This document shows positions 18,533 to 27,831 of a DNA stretch of 64,000 nt, in pieces. A model generated the notes under the pieces. That model did not search any database and was not told the origin of the DNA. It worked only from the letters and a program-made list of their open reading frames with translations. The stretch lies in the NCBI GenBank assembly GCA_963753165.1, contig CAVWBP010000015.1, forward strand, positions 1-64,000. Reading direction: 5' to 3'. A program made the translations under genes and the position numbers. This DNA comes from JAKLQR01 sp963753165 (GTDB lineage: Bacteria; Nitrospirota; Thermodesulfovibrionia; Thermodesulfovibrionales; SM23-35). Within the stretch, counting starts at the first letter, position 1. Every line of letters begins with the position of its first letter.

Positions 18533-19597
18533 TCAGGGACTGAAACGGAATCGTTCCGTTTCCGCGTTTGTCTTCGCCAGTCTTTTCAGGTCCTTCGGCC
18601 TGAATGCTCCTTTCTCGGTAATAAGTGCGGTTACGTATTTATGAGGTGTCACATCAAATGCTATGTTTCTCACATTCACTCCATCGGGGGCAATCTGACA
18701 CCTCCCGTTTATAAGGGTGACTTCCTCAGGACTTCTTTCTTCAATGGGGATATATTCACCTGAAGGCAGCGAAAAATCTATGCTGCTCAACGGGGCGGCG
18801 ACATAAAAGGGTATTTTGTTTTCTTTGCAGAGAACAGCGACGGTATACGTGCCGATTTTATTCGCTACGTCACCATTCCGCGCGGTTCTGTCTGTCCCCA
18901 CGATTGCGAGATCTATATCGCCGCTCTGCATCAGAGCTCCTGCGGTGTTATCGGTAATCAGCGTAACAGGTATTCCCTCCTGCATGAGTTCCCATGCCGT
19001 GAGTCTTGCACCCTGAAGCACCGGCCTTGTTTCGTCGGCAATGACCTGAAAGAGCTTTCCCTGTTCTTTCGCAATACGCATGGGCGCGGTTGCAGTGCCA
19101 TATCCACCGGTTGCAAGAGACCCTGCATTGCAGTGGGTGAGAATGGTGTCTCCGTCCTCTATAAACTCAGCGCCCCATCTGCCGATAGCTTTATTGATTT
19201 CGATATCCTCCTCAAGTATTTTTCGCGCTTCCCTGATAAGCAGGTCTTTCAGCGCACTGACCGGCTCCCCTCTATGTTGAGCGAGAAGTCTTTTTATCCG
19301 TTCTATAGCCCACTGTATATTGACTGCGGTGGGTCGTGTCGAAAGCAATTCGAAAAAGACGGGTTCAATTTTATTCATAAAAGAGTCATAGTGGTCAGCC
19401 CTGATATCCTGCGCGGCGAGTGCGACACCCATGGCCGCAGCAATCCCGATGGCGGGAGCTCCCCGGATCCAGAGCTTTCTTATTCCCTCGGCGACTTTCC
19501 GGTAATCAGCACACTCGATGAACTTTACCTCGAGGGGGAGTCTTGTCTGGTCCAGCATGATTACTTTTCCCTCAACCCATTCGATTGCATTAACCAT
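18533..19597 (-). CDS. mtnA: S-methyl-5-thioribose-1-phosphate isomerase
   Basis: A 354-residue enzyme of methionine salvage, converting methylthioribose-1-phosphate to methylthioribulose-1-phosphate in the cytosol. It shows the signatures WIRGAPAIGIAAAMG, THCNAGSLATGGYGTA with the catalytic Cys, and VGTDRTARNGDVANKIG with the catalytic Asp. Length agrees with the family. Related eIF2B-like proteins lack this Cys/Asp set. The start overlaps the end of the NRAMP gene by 8 bases, so it is co-translated. Other methionine salvage genes are absent from the window. Confidence 0.95.
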   Translation of the reverse strand: MVNAIEWVEGKVIMLDQTRLPLEVKFIECADYRKVAEGIRKLWIRGAPAIGIAAAMGVALAAQDIRADHYDSFMNKIEPVFFELLSTRPTAVNIQWAIERIKRLLAQHRGEPVSALKDLLIREARKILEEDIEINKAIGRWGAEFIEDGDTILTHCNAGSLATGGYGTATAPMRIAKEQGKLFQVIADETRPVLQGARLTAWELMQEGIPVTLITDNTAGALMQSGDIDLAIVGTDRTARNGDVANKIGTYTVAVLCKENKIPFYVAAPLSSIDFSLPSGEYIPIEERSPEEVTLINGRCQIAPDGVNVRNIAFDVTPHKYVTALITEKGAFRPKDLKRLAKTNAETERFRFSP

Positions 19598-20834
19598 AGA
19601 AGGCTCCTTCAGGCAACAGGAAAGAAATAATAAACAGAATAGTCAGAACTGTCAATACGCCTACTGTTCCCCATGATACGACATTATGGAACCTGGGATT
19701 CACATATTCCCCCATTATTTTTCTGTCATTTACCAGAGAAAGTGCATATACGAGCACAAAGGGGAGGAGCATGCCGTTCAGCACCGAAGAGAGCACCATC
19801 AGGAATACAAGAGGCGCATTGGGGGTCAGGATAACGAGTGCGGCAAAAACAATCATTACGGTGTAGATCCACATGAACTGGGGCGCTTCCCTGAAGGTTT
19901 TATTTATCCCTCTCTCCCAGCCCATTGCTTCACAAATATAATAGGATGTTGCAAGGGGGACGATAATAGCGCCGAGAAGCGCGGCATTTGCAAGACTGAC
20001 TGCGAATATGAGGAATGCATATTCTCCTGCAAGTGGCTTCAGGGCAAGAGCAGCTTCAGATGCCTCATGTATTCTTATCCCAAAAGGGAAGAGGGTAGTC
20101 GCACAGGTCACGATAATGAAGAAAGAGACTATATCAGTGATACTGCACCCGATAAGCACATCGAGTCTCGAAGCTTTATATTGCTCTTTCTTAATGCCTT
20201 TTTCTGCTATGGATGACTGCAGGTAAAACTGCATCCATGGGGTAATTGTTGTGCCGACAATGGCTATGCCGAGCATAATGAACTCAGAGTTGAGATGCAT
20301 CTTTGGTATGAATGTTCTGGAGAACACCTCCTGCCAGTCAGGTTTTGACATAAAACCGGAAAATACATACCCAAAATAAAGAAGACAGGCGAAGAGCAAA
20401 ATTCTCTCTACTGCCCGGTAACTTCCCTTAATGACTAAAAACCAGATAAAAAAAGCGCCGAGTGGTACCATAAAATATTTGCTCAGCCCCAATATCTCCA
20501 TGCTCGCTGCCCATCCGGCAAAGTTGGCTACTGTTGTTCCGAAATTAGCGATAAAGAGGACTGTCATCATATAGAATGCTGCCTTAACCCCATAATTTTC
20601 TCTTATCAGATCAGAGAGACCTTTTCCTGTCACTACACCCATTCTTGCGACCATTTCCTGAATAACGACAAGCGCGACAGTAGTCGGGATCAGCGTCCAG
20701 AGAAGCGCGTAACCGAACCTGGCCCCTGCGACAGAATAGGTTGTTATGCCGCTTGCGTCGTTGTCGATATTTGCAGTAATGATGCCGGGTCCCATGACCG
20801 ACAGAAAAAGGATAATCTTTCTCCATAAGTTCAT
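19590..20834 (-). CDS. NRAMP-family divalent cation transporter with atypical metal site
   Basis: A 414-residue transporter with about 11 transmembrane helices. The first helix motif reads GPGIITANIDNDASGITTY, in place of the usual DPGN. The sixth helix reads GTTITPWMQFYLQSS where transition-metal NRAMPs have a metal-binding Met in MPHN; here that place is Thr-Pro-Trp. Such a loss of the Met is known in NRAMP-related magnesium transporters, so the substrate may be Mg2+ or another hard ion. The gene overlaps by 4 bases with a PRC/MgtE_N/CBS protein upstream, which supports a magnesium-type regulation. No fused regulatory domain is present in the transporter itself. Confidence 0.85.
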   Translation of the reverse strand: MNLWRKIILFLSVMGPGIITANIDNDASGITTYSVAGARFGYALLWTLIPTTVALVVIQEMVARMGVVTGKGLSDLIRENYGVKAAFYMMTVLFIANFGTTVANFAGWAASMEILGLSKYFMVPLGAFFIWFLVIKGSYRAVERILLFACLLYFGYVFSGFMSKPDWQEVFSRTFIPKMHLNSEFIMLGIAIVGTTITPWMQFYLQSSIAEKGIKKEQYKASRLDVLIGCSITDIVSFFIIVTCATTLFPFGIRIHEASEAALALKPLAGEYAFLIFAVSLANAALLGAIIVPLATSYYICEAMGWERGINKTFREAPQFMWIYTVMIVFAALVILTPNAPLVFLMVLSSVLNGMLLPFVLVYALSLVNDRKIMGEYVNPRFHNVVSWGTVGVLTVLTILFIISFLLPEGAFYG

Positions 20835-22093
20835 ACGGTCCTCCGCTTTCGTTTTGCAGCAGGAGGAAGAATTCTGTCCACAATATCGTCAACAGTAACG
20901 ATGCCGAGCATGATGCCTTCATGGTTAATGACAGGAAGGGCAACGAGGTTATATTTGGAGATTATTGCAGAGACTTCACCTTCATCGACATCCGGGGTGA
21001 CGGTCGTGAGTTTTGAATGCATGATATCAGACAACTTCGTGTCGAGTGATGCAAGAAGCAACTCCCGGAGAGATACTACACCGACCAGTTTTTCCTCTTC
21101 ATCGACAATATAGATATAGTACACCGTTTCAACTTCTTCCGCGTCTTTCTTGAAAAGGTCAATTGCTTTCCTGACAGTTGTGTCGGGGGGATATGAAACA
21201 TATACATTTGTCATGAGTCCGCCTGCAGTGTCCTCTTCATGGCTGAGCAGTTCCTGAATGTCTTCTGCTTCATCCTTTTTGATATTTTCGAGGATCTCCT
21301 TTGCTTTTTCAGCAGGCAGATCGCTCAGGATGTCTGCGGCCTCGTCGGGTGGCATCTCTTCGAGGATGTCAGCCGCTTTCTCCGCACTCATGCGAGTTAT
21401 TATCGCTGCCTGGACATCAGTCTCGAGTTCTGAAAGAGCCTCTGCAGCGGTTTCGATATCAAGACCTTTTACGAATGTAACCCCTTCCCGCCGCGAGACC
21501 TGACTTATGATATCCGCTATATCGGCAGGATGGAGTTCCGCAACCATCTGCCTGGGAACAGTAAGCGATATTGTCGACAGTTTCGGCCCGAGAGGCTGGA
21601 GATAATTCCAGCTTATGAGATTGTAGGGTATATCCCGGCTGAATATTCTCATGAAATCTTCTCCGCCTCGTTCAACGCCAAGCCGGCGCATGATGCCTCT
21701 TATGCCGACGTCGATGGCGACAAGGATCGCCTCTGATTCAAAGCCTTCAAGTTTTACATCGTTTACCCTGACGACTTTTGCGCCGTTGGCATCAACAATC
21801 TGCTTGTCAAAAATGTCCCTCGCGATAATGAGGTCTTCTTCACTGAATTCGTATGTCTGAAGATCCTGGCCGTAGATATTCGAAGAGATGATCCTTTTGT
21901 TGAATATGTTCAGGTCGTGCCAGGGAAGATAAACCACCCTTTTTTTCTTTTCCAGGATCAAAGCAGAAACCTTCGGGAAGGGTTCGCCTTTCACCACCAC
22001 AAGGTCTTTTACCCTGCCGAGGTCTTCACCCTTGGGGTCGAGTACCGGTTTTTTTAGAATTTCGCTGACAAAGAGTTCACCGAAAAAAGGCAT
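20831..22093 (-). CDS. PRC-barrel / MgtE N-terminal / CBS-pair protein
   Basis: A 420-residue soluble protein. Residues 1-75 are PRC-barrel-like (KPVLDPKGEDLGRVKDLVV), and residues 80-160 may hold a second one (DKQIVDANGAKVVRVNDV). Then comes an MgtE N-terminal helical domain (EMPPDEAADILSDLPAEKA, DIQELLSHEEDTAGGLM) and a CBS pair (IVDEEEKLVGVVSLRELLLA, HEGIMLGIVTVDDIVDRIL). The transmembrane domain of MgtE is missing. In MgtE these parts sense magnesium and gate the channel, so here they likely regulate the NRAMP partner encoded next, whose start overlaps this stop by 4 bases. The start is supported by GGAGGAACGG. Confidence 0.88.
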   Translation of the reverse strand: MPFFGELFVSEILKKPVLDPKGEDLGRVKDLVVVKGEPFPKVSALILEKKKRVVYLPWHDLNIFNKRIISSNIYGQDLQTYEFSEEDLIIARDIFDKQIVDANGAKVVRVNDVKLEGFESEAILVAIDVGIRGIMRRLGVERGGEDFMRIFSRDIPYNLISWNYLQPLGPKLSTISLTVPRQMVAELHPADIADIISQVSRREGVTFVKGLDIETAAEALSELETDVQAAIITRMSAEKAADILEEMPPDEAADILSDLPAEKAKEILENIKKDEAEDIQELLSHEEDTAGGLMTNVYVSYPPDTTVRKAIDLFKKDAEEVETVYYIYIVDEEEKLVGVVSLRELLLASLDTKLSDIMHSKLTTVTPDVDEGEVSAIISKYNLVALPVINHEGIMLGIVTVDDIVDRILPPAAKRKRRTV

Positions 22094-22401
22094 CCGTTCC
22101 TCCAGAAAACAAATCAGAAATCCGAATATCTAAAGCCTCAGGATACCCTGTGGTAATGCTGCAGGGAAGCCCGTTCTTTGCTAAAGTATAGCCCACTGGT
22201 TTTTCATTCGGCAACATGAAAATTACCGGAAATTATGAGAGAGAAGTCACCGCCTGCGTCGGGAGCGGTTATGAACTCCGTGAAGTTGGCGGCAGCGGAC
22301 GCTTGCCGGAGAGGAGAACCTGATGAAGAAAAACAACCGTGTTTTCAAATTGTCTTCAATACATATTATAATGAACTCAAGTCTTGTTTAAGGAGAAAGC
22401 G
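22094..22401. other. Divergent intergenic region between the MgtE_N/CBS gene and murA
   Basis: About 308 bases containing the promoters of two diverging transcription units. I could not recognise a known magnesium or manganese riboswitch. A 35-codon frame beginning at the ATG near 22216 and ending at 22323 (MKITGNYEREVTAC onward) has no ribosome site, so it is not called as a gene. Some self-complementary, GC-rich sequence lies at 22250-22315. Confidence 0.4.
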
Positions 22402-23655
22402 TTGGACAAACTGGTTATTCGCGGCGGTAAAAAACTGAAAGGAACCATAGAAATCAGCGGTGCAAAGAATGCTGCGCTTCCTATCATGACCGCAGCGATC
22501 CTTGCTCCGGGCCATTATATTCTCAGCAGAGTTCCCGGACTCCGTGATGTAATGACTATGGGAAGGCTGCTTGCAAATCTCGGCGCCGGGTTTCACCACG
22601 AAAGACAGAAGACGTTTCTGAGTACGGAAAGGCTCACAGTATTTGAGGCCCCCTACGATCTGGTCAGGACAATGCGCGCCTCGATCCTTGTGCTTGGTCC
22701 CCTCCTCGCCAGGTACGGGAAGGCCAAAGTGTCGCTCCCGGGCGGATGCGCAATCGGTGCGCGTCCGATCAATCTCCATCTTATGGGACTCGAAAAAATG
22801 GGCGCTGAAATAAAACTTGAATCCGGGTATGTTGTTGCAAAGGCTTCAAGACTGAACGGCGCTTCAATCTATCTTGATATCCCTACAGTAACAGGCACAG
22901 AGAATCTGATGATGGCAGCATCACTTGCGAAAGGGACAACCCGCATTGAAAATGCTGCAAGAGAGCCGGAGGTTGCTGATCTCGCAAACGCCCTTATCAT
23001 GATGGGCGCAAAGATACACGGTGCTGGAGAGAGTGTTGTGGAGATAGAAGGGGTAGACGCATTGAAGCCGGTGGACTATACCGTGATCGCTGACAGGATA
23101 GAGTCCGGTACCTTTATTGCGGCAGCAGGCATAACAGGAGGTGATGTCGTTTTAAAAGGATGTATGCCGGAACATCTGGATGCTTCCATCCTGAAACTCA
23201 CAGAGGCAGGTCTTGCCTTTAATTCTGTTCCCGGGGGAATAAGGGTAAAGGGACCGTCGAGACCAAGGGCAACGAATGTGCAGACAATGGTATACCCTGG
23301 TTTCCCGACAGATATGCAGGCACAATTCATGGCGCTCCTCTGTATTGCAGACGGAACTAGTATTGTGAAGGAGACCATTTTCGAGAACAGGTTCATGCAC
23401 GTTGCGGAATTAAAAAGAATGGGCGCAGATATCACTGTTGAAGGGGGAACTGCGACCGTCAAGGGTATACGCAGGCTGAAAGGCGCACCGCTTATGGCAA
23501 CAGATTTGCGCGCGAGTGCATCGCTTGTGGTTGCAGCACTCGCTGCCGAAGGAAAGACAACGATACACAGGATTTACCATCTTGACAGAGGATATGAAAA
23601 GATGGAGGCAAAGCTCAGAAAACTCGGTGCGAACGTGAGAAGAGTGAAAGAATAG
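22402..23655 (+). CDS. murA: UDP-N-acetylglucosamine 1-carboxyvinyltransferase
   Basis: A 417-residue enzyme catalysing the first committed step of peptidoglycan synthesis, transfer of enolpyruvate from PEP to UDP-GlcNAc. The N-terminus LVIRGGKKLKGTIEISGAKN and the PEP/fosfomycin-reactive Cys116 (LPGGCAIGARPI) are present, so classical fosfomycin sensitivity is expected at this residue. The end LDRGYEKMEAKLRKLGA is also typical. The start is TTG at 22402, preceded by AAGGAG with a 6-base gap; an upstream in-frame TTG at 22384 would place that ribosome site inside the gene. Stands alone on the plus strand. Confidence 0.95.
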   Translation: MDKLVIRGGKKLKGTIEISGAKNAALPIMTAAILAPGHYILSRVPGLRDVMTMGRLLANLGAGFHHERQKTFLSTERLTVFEAPYDLVRTMRASILVLGPLLARYGKAKVSLPGGCAIGARPINLHLMGLEKMGAEIKLESGYVVAKASRLNGASIYLDIPTVTGTENLMMAASLAKGTTRIENAAREPEVADLANALIMMGAKIHGAGESVVEIEGVDALKPVDYTVIADRIESGTFIAAAGITGGDVVLKGCMPEHLDASILKLTEAGLAFNSVPGGIRVKGPSRPRATNVQTMVYPGFPTDMQAQFMALLCIADGTSIVKETIFENRFMHVAELKRMGADITVEGGTATVKGIRRLKGAPLMATDLRASASLVVAALAAEGKTTIHRIYHLDRGYEKMEAKLRKLGANVRRVKE

Positions 23656-23667
23656 AAACTCAGGAAA

Positions 23668-23761
23668 AGGTAAAGGTATAGGTAAAGAAAAGAAAAATAG
23701 CAGTTTAAACTATGAGTAATAATTCATTTTTCTTGTTTTTATCTCTATCTCTACCTTTACC
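23668..23761. terminator. Imperfect bidirectional terminator between murA and glgP
   Basis: An A/G-rich arm (23668-23697, ggtaaaggtataggtaaag) is roughly complementary to a T/C-rich arm (23727-23761, atctctatctctaccttt). It separates two convergent genes and is flanked by A- and T-runs, so it would work from both sides. The stem is long but imperfect. Confidence 0.5.
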
Positions 23762-23772
23762 TCTGCCTGTCT

Positions 23773-25491
23773 TTATCTGATATACGCTTCCGTGACGTAT
23801 CTTCGCATCATGCGGTGGCAGTTGAAATAGTAAGCATTTTTTCCTATCGCATTCTGCATCATCCTGACCCATAGGTGTCTGTCCCCGTAGTAGAGGGGGA
23901 TAAGGGTTTTTTCCAGTTTCAGGTAAAGATCGTCGGCGTCTGATGTGTCTATATTCTCTACGAGAAGGGTTTCTGTCGGACTTGGACCGATTGACCAGCC
24001 GGTGTATCCTTCGATATGCCCTTCAATCCACCACCCGTCGAGGACGCTGAAATTCATTACGCCGTTGTGTGTTGCTTTCATACCGCTCGTACCCGAGGCT
24101 TCCCGCGGTCTCATCGGGGTATTCAGCCATACATCGACGCCGGATACCAGTTTTAATGCTATGTCCATGTCATAATTTTTAAGATACGCAAGCTGGATGG
24201 AATCTTGCATCTGATTCTTTATGGAGAATATTCTTTCGATAAGTTTTTTCCCTGTATCATCTCTCGGGTGCGCCTTTCCGGCAAAAACGAGTTGCAGCTT
24301 TCCTTTTCCGATTTTTATAAGCCTGTCTACCTCACTGAAGATCAGATCGGCCCGTTTGTATGCGGTGGCCCTCCTTGCAAATCCTATGGTAAGGATATCG
24401 GGGTCCAGCCTGATATCGGTCCTGGCCCTCACATACTCAAAAAGTATCTTCTTTGCCTCGATATGTGCATCCCATATTTCATTGTCCGGAATGCGGCCTA
24501 CACGGACAAATAATTCAGGTTCGTTCGCCCAGCCGGGGAGGTATTTGTCATACAGTCGTTTGAAACTGTCACAGGTCCATGTGAAAGTATGCACTCCGTT
24601 CGTAATTGCGCTGATCTCATAACCGGGGAACATATTCCTCGAAACTTCAGTGTGCTTTTTGGCGACGCCATTAATGAATTCGCACAGGTTGAGACCGAGT
24701 CTGGTCATGTTGAGCAGGTCCTTGCCTCCGAGTTGCTGCAGGACATTGAGCGGGATTGGCTCTCCCATTATTTTTGCCACAAGGTCATAGGGGAATCTGT
24801 CATGTCCGGCTTCGACCGGAGTGTGCGTAGTGAACACGCAAAGGTTTTTTACCCTGTCGATATCCCAGACCAGCTTTTCATCCCACACATCCTCGATCGG
24901 ACGCTTGAACCTGTTAAGGAGTTCGAGGGTGAGCAGACTCGAGTGCCCCTCGTTCATATGATATTTCTTGATCTCGAACCCGAGTTCATGAAGCATTCGT
25001 ACCCCGCCGATGCCGAGCACTATCTCCTGTTTGAGTCTGTACCCGATATCGCCGCCGTAAAGATACGCAGTAATATCCCTGTCTTCGGGAGTGTTTTCTT
25101 CAACATCGGTATCGAGGAAGAAGATAGGGATACACCCTTTGGTGAGGCTCTCGACGTTATACTGCCAGGCCTGCACAAATACCTCGTGCCCCTCAATCTG
25201 AACAGTGATCTTCGTAGGGAGCAGGGTCATGTACTGAGCAGGGTTCCATGAGTTGTCCGTTTCTATCTGCTTTCCCCATTCATCGAGTTCCTGACGGAAA
25301 TACCCTTTCTTGCTGATCAGGGTAACGGCAACCATGGGAAGCTTCAGGTCCGCACCGGTTCTGATCGTGTCGCCTGCAAGGACACCGAGGCCACCGCTGT
25401 AGGTCGGGATGTCGTTCTGAATGCCTATCTCCATCGAAAAATAGGCAATCTTGGGTTCTTTGGTAAGAGCTATAGGGCATAGCGTATTCAT
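23773..25491 (-). CDS. glgP: Alpha-glucan (glycogen) phosphorylase, short type
   Basis: A 572-residue phosphorylase that releases glucose-1-phosphate from alpha-1,4-glucans using pyridoxal phosphate. The start IAYFSMEIGIQNDIPTYSGG and the active-site SGTSGMKATHNGVMNFSV with the PLP lysine are clear, with the conserved RRATAYKRADLIF segment near residue 380. The length is that of the compact bacterial/archaeal subfamily, well below the 800 residues of the E. coli-type enzyme, and there is no allosteric N-terminal extension. No glycogen synthesis gene is nearby. The stop overlaps the proposed bidirectional terminator region. Confidence 0.93.
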   Translation of the reverse strand: MNTLCPIALTKEPKIAYFSMEIGIQNDIPTYSGGLGVLAGDTIRTGADLKLPMVAVTLISKKGYFRQELDEWGKQIETDNSWNPAQYMTLLPTKITVQIEGHEVFVQAWQYNVESLTKGCIPIFFLDTDVEENTPEDRDITAYLYGGDIGYRLKQEIVLGIGGVRMLHELGFEIKKYHMNEGHSSLLTLELLNRFKRPIEDVWDEKLVWDIDRVKNLCVFTTHTPVEAGHDRFPYDLVAKIMGEPIPLNVLQQLGGKDLLNMTRLGLNLCEFINGVAKKHTEVSRNMFPGYEISAITNGVHTFTWTCDSFKRLYDKYLPGWANEPELFVRVGRIPDNEIWDAHIEAKKILFEYVRARTDIRLDPDILTIGFARRATAYKRADLIFSEVDRLIKIGKGKLQLVFAGKAHPRDDTGKKLIERIFSIKNQMQDSIQLAYLKNYDMDIALKLVSGVDVWLNTPMRPREASGTSGMKATHNGVMNFSVLDGWWIEGHIEGYTGWSIGPSPTETLLVENIDTSDADDLYLKLEKTLIPLYYGDRHLWVRMMQNAIGKNAYYFNCHRMMRRYVTEAYIR

Positions 25492-25576
25492 AAGAAATTA
25501 TTGTAACTTAAAAGGTGCAGAGAGTGCTCGGAAAATTATTGACCTCCGGCAAATCTCAGTGAAATTGAAACCCATT

Positions 25577-25656
25577 GAGATTGCTTCGCTCCGCTCGCAA
25601 TGACAGGAAAAGTTTTTGCAATCCGTCATTGCGAAGGGTTTTATCCTGAAGCAATC
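25577..25656. repeat. Two inverted copies of a dispersed intergenic repeat
   Basis: gattgcttcgctccgctcgc continues to aatgac (25579-25604). An inverted, altered copy follows at about 25625-25656 (gtcattgcgaag to gaagcaatc). The same sequence type recurs at 44304-44330. Such gtcattgcgag...gaagcaatc units are a common dispersed intergenic repeat in many environmental anaerobes. The rest of the 25492-25735 gap holds nothing else recognisable. Confidence 0.7.
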
Positions 25657-25735
25657 CAGTCTCTTTTCCCCCGATAATTGCTGACATAGCTCTTTTCACT
25701 TATAATGCGCCATTTGACAAACAGTTCCGATGATT

Positions 25736-26395
25736 TCACAGCAGTTCGTCAAAGTCGACAATATGCATGAATGCATTCGAATGCACAGGTTCGACTTTGG
25801 AATTGGAACGGGCTTTATAAAGAATGTATTGTATCCCATATTTTTTTGCTGTTTTCAGTATCTCTATTGTATCGTCAATAAAAAGGGTCTCCTCTTTCCT
25901 GAACCCGAGTAAGGCTTCTGCTTTCTCCCAGAACCTGATGCTTTCTTTCGGGTGACCGACATCAAAAGAGGAAAGAACGGAATCGAAGTACTTCCCGATC
26001 CGTGTCTTTTTGAATTTCAGGTCTATGGATTTATAATGTGCATTGGTAACGAGAAAGACCTTCTTCTCCTGTTTCCTCATTGCGATAAGGAAATCCTCCA
26101 CATGGGGGTGGACTTCTATCAGGTGTTTGAGCTGTTCTTTCAGTGCAGGGATATCAAGGTTGAGTTCCTTTGACCAGAAATCGAGGTCTGTCCAGTTGAG
26201 TGTGCCTTCATGGGATTTATATTTTCGAAAGAGTTCTTCTTTCGCTTTCCCAAAGGTGAGGGTATGCTTCTCAGCGTATTTTTCCGGCACGAGATGCTCC
26301 CAGAAGTAATCATCAAAATATTTATCCAGAAGGGTTCCGTCCATATCGAGGAGCACATACTGAATGTCCTGAAGGGGGATTCTCTTTTTTCCCAT
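25736..26395 (-). CDS. HAD-superfamily nucleotidase, YrfG-like
   Basis: A 219-residue HAD hydrolase. It contains motif I (LLDMDGTLLDKYFDDYFW), motif II (VFLVTNAHYKSID), a motif III lysine (FDVGHPKESIRFWEKA) and motif IV (TLFIDDTIEILKTAKKYGI). The detailed pattern, including GTLNWTDLDFWSKEL, matches the YrfG GMP/IMP nucleotidase of enterobacteria, so a 5'-nucleotidase role is likely; substrate is inferred only. The frame extends 34 codons upstream of ATG 26395, but the conserved protein begins here, and the extension would overlap the ffh gene. It lies 25 bases after ffh. Confidence 0.82.
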   Translation of the reverse strand: MGKKRIPLQDIQYVLLDMDGTLLDKYFDDYFWEHLVPEKYAEKHTLTFGKAKEELFRKYKSHEGTLNWTDLDFWSKELNLDIPALKEQLKHLIEVHPHVEDFLIAMRKQEKKVFLVTNAHYKSIDLKFKKTRIGKYFDSVLSSFDVGHPKESIRFWEKAEALLGFRKEETLFIDDTIEILKTAKKYGIQYILYKARSNSKVEPVHSNAFMHIVDFDELL

Positions 26396-26420
26396 AGGGA
26401 TAAAGGGACCCGGTTCCCGG

Positions 26421-27740
26421 CTAGAACGGGAAGCCTTTCGGCAGTTTGAAGCCCTTTTTCCCCTTGAACATCTTGAGCATTCTCTTGATTTCAACATACT
26501 GCTTCAGAACACGGTTGACATCGGGGACAGTGGTGCCGCTTCCCATGGCGATTCTCCGCCGTCTGCTCCCGTTGATGAGGGAATAATTTTTTCTTTCTTT
26601 TTTGGTCATGGAGTTGATGATTGCCTCGACCTTTACGAACTCCTTTTCGTCAATGGTGACGTCTTTCATCTTGTTCATTCCGGGTATCATATTGACGAGA
26701 TTCTCCAGAGGCCCCATGCTCCGCATTTTCCGAAGCTGTTCCCTGAGGTCGTCGAAGGTAAAAGACTCATCCATGATAGTCTTTTTCAGTTTCTCGGCTT
26801 CTTTCTGGTCGAATGTCTTCTGTGCCTGTTCTATCAGGCCGAGTACATCACCCATGCCGAGTATCCGGGAGGCAATCCGGTCCGGATAGAATGGTTCGAG
26901 CATCTCGATCTTTTCACCGGTACCGATAAATTTTATCGGTTTGTTCGTTACCGAGACGATGGAAAGAGCAGCTCCACCGCGCGCATCGCCGTCCATTTTG
27001 GTGAGGATGATTCCGTCAATACCTATCTGCTCGTTGAAATTCTTGGCGATATTGACTGCGTCCTGCCCTGTCATCGCATCCGCAACAAAGACGATTTCTT
27101 TCGGCAGGACATTTTTCTTGATTTTCTGAAGTTCGGACATCAGCGATTCGTCAATATGCAAACGTCCTGCAGTATCGAGAATCACGATATCGCGGGCGTC
27201 GAGCTTTGCCTTCTGAATCGAGTCGGCACAGAGGGTGACCGGACTGGTCGCCTCTTTTGAGTGGAATACGGGAACGTCGATCTGGGCGCCGAGCATGACG
27301 AGTTGGTCTATCGCGGCAGGTCTCTGCAGGTCGGCAGCCACGAGCATGGGCCTTCTCCCTTCCTTCTTGAAAAGCCGGGCAAGCTTCGCGGCAGTCGTTG
27401 TCTTCCCCGAACCCTGAAGACCGATCAACATGATGGTTGTCGGAGGATTGGGTGAGAGCTGTATCCTGCTATTGGTTTTTCCGAGGAGCTCACAGAGTTC
27501 CTCATTCACGATTTTAATAACCTGCTGACCAGGGGTAAGGCTTTCGAGGACATCTTTCCCGATGGCTTTTCCCCTGATCTCCTGGACGAAGTCCTTGACG
27601 ACCTTGAAATTGACATCGGCTTCGAGGAGGGCGAGACGGATTTCCTTAAGGGCAAATTCGACGTCTTCTTCTTTTAAAAGGCCTTTGCCCTTCAGTTTTT
27701 TGAATATCGTATCTAATTTATCTGTAAGGGATTCAAACAT
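26421..27740 (-). CDS. ffh: Signal recognition particle protein Ffh
   Basis: A 439-residue SRP54-type GTPase that, with 4.5S RNA, guides nascent membrane proteins to FtsY and SecYEG. It has the N domain (KEIRLALLEADVNFKVVKDF), P-loop (GLQGSGKTTTAAKLA), DTAGRLHIDESLM, TKMDGDARGGAALSI, and a methionine-rich M domain with the GSRRRRIAMGSGTTV RNA-binding motif. The C-terminus is short but normal. It is followed closely by the HAD gene. No 4.5S RNA was recognised in the window. Confidence 0.97.
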   Translation of the reverse strand: MFESLTDKLDTIFKKLKGKGLLKEEDVEFALKEIRLALLEADVNFKVVKDFVQEIRGKAIGKDVLESLTPGQQVIKIVNEELCELLGKTNSRIQLSPNPPTTIMLIGLQGSGKTTTAAKLARLFKKEGRRPMLVAADLQRPAAIDQLVMLGAQIDVPVFHSKEATSPVTLCADSIQKAKLDARDIVILDTAGRLHIDESLMSELQKIKKNVLPKEIVFVADAMTGQDAVNIAKNFNEQIGIDGIILTKMDGDARGGAALSIVSVTNKPIKFIGTGEKIEMLEPFYPDRIASRILGMGDVLGLIEQAQKTFDQKEAEKLKKTIMDESFTFDDLREQLRKMRSMGPLENLVNMIPGMNKMKDVTIDEKEFVKVEAIINSMTKKERKNYSLINGSRRRRIAMGSGTTVPDVNRVLKQYVEIKRMLKMFKGKKGFKLPKGFPF

Positions 27741-27831
27741 AATTCTCTAAAATGTAAAGGAGTGAAAACGACGTATCGAAAATGAAGAAAGATTCCGGCA
27801 TCTGACATGCAGAATAGTGTCGAGAGAGATA

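Noticed and set aside
22094..22401. Magnesium or manganese riboswitch upstream of the MgtE_N/CBS gene
   Set aside because: I could not match the conserved core of any riboswitch class that I know; only general complementarity is present.
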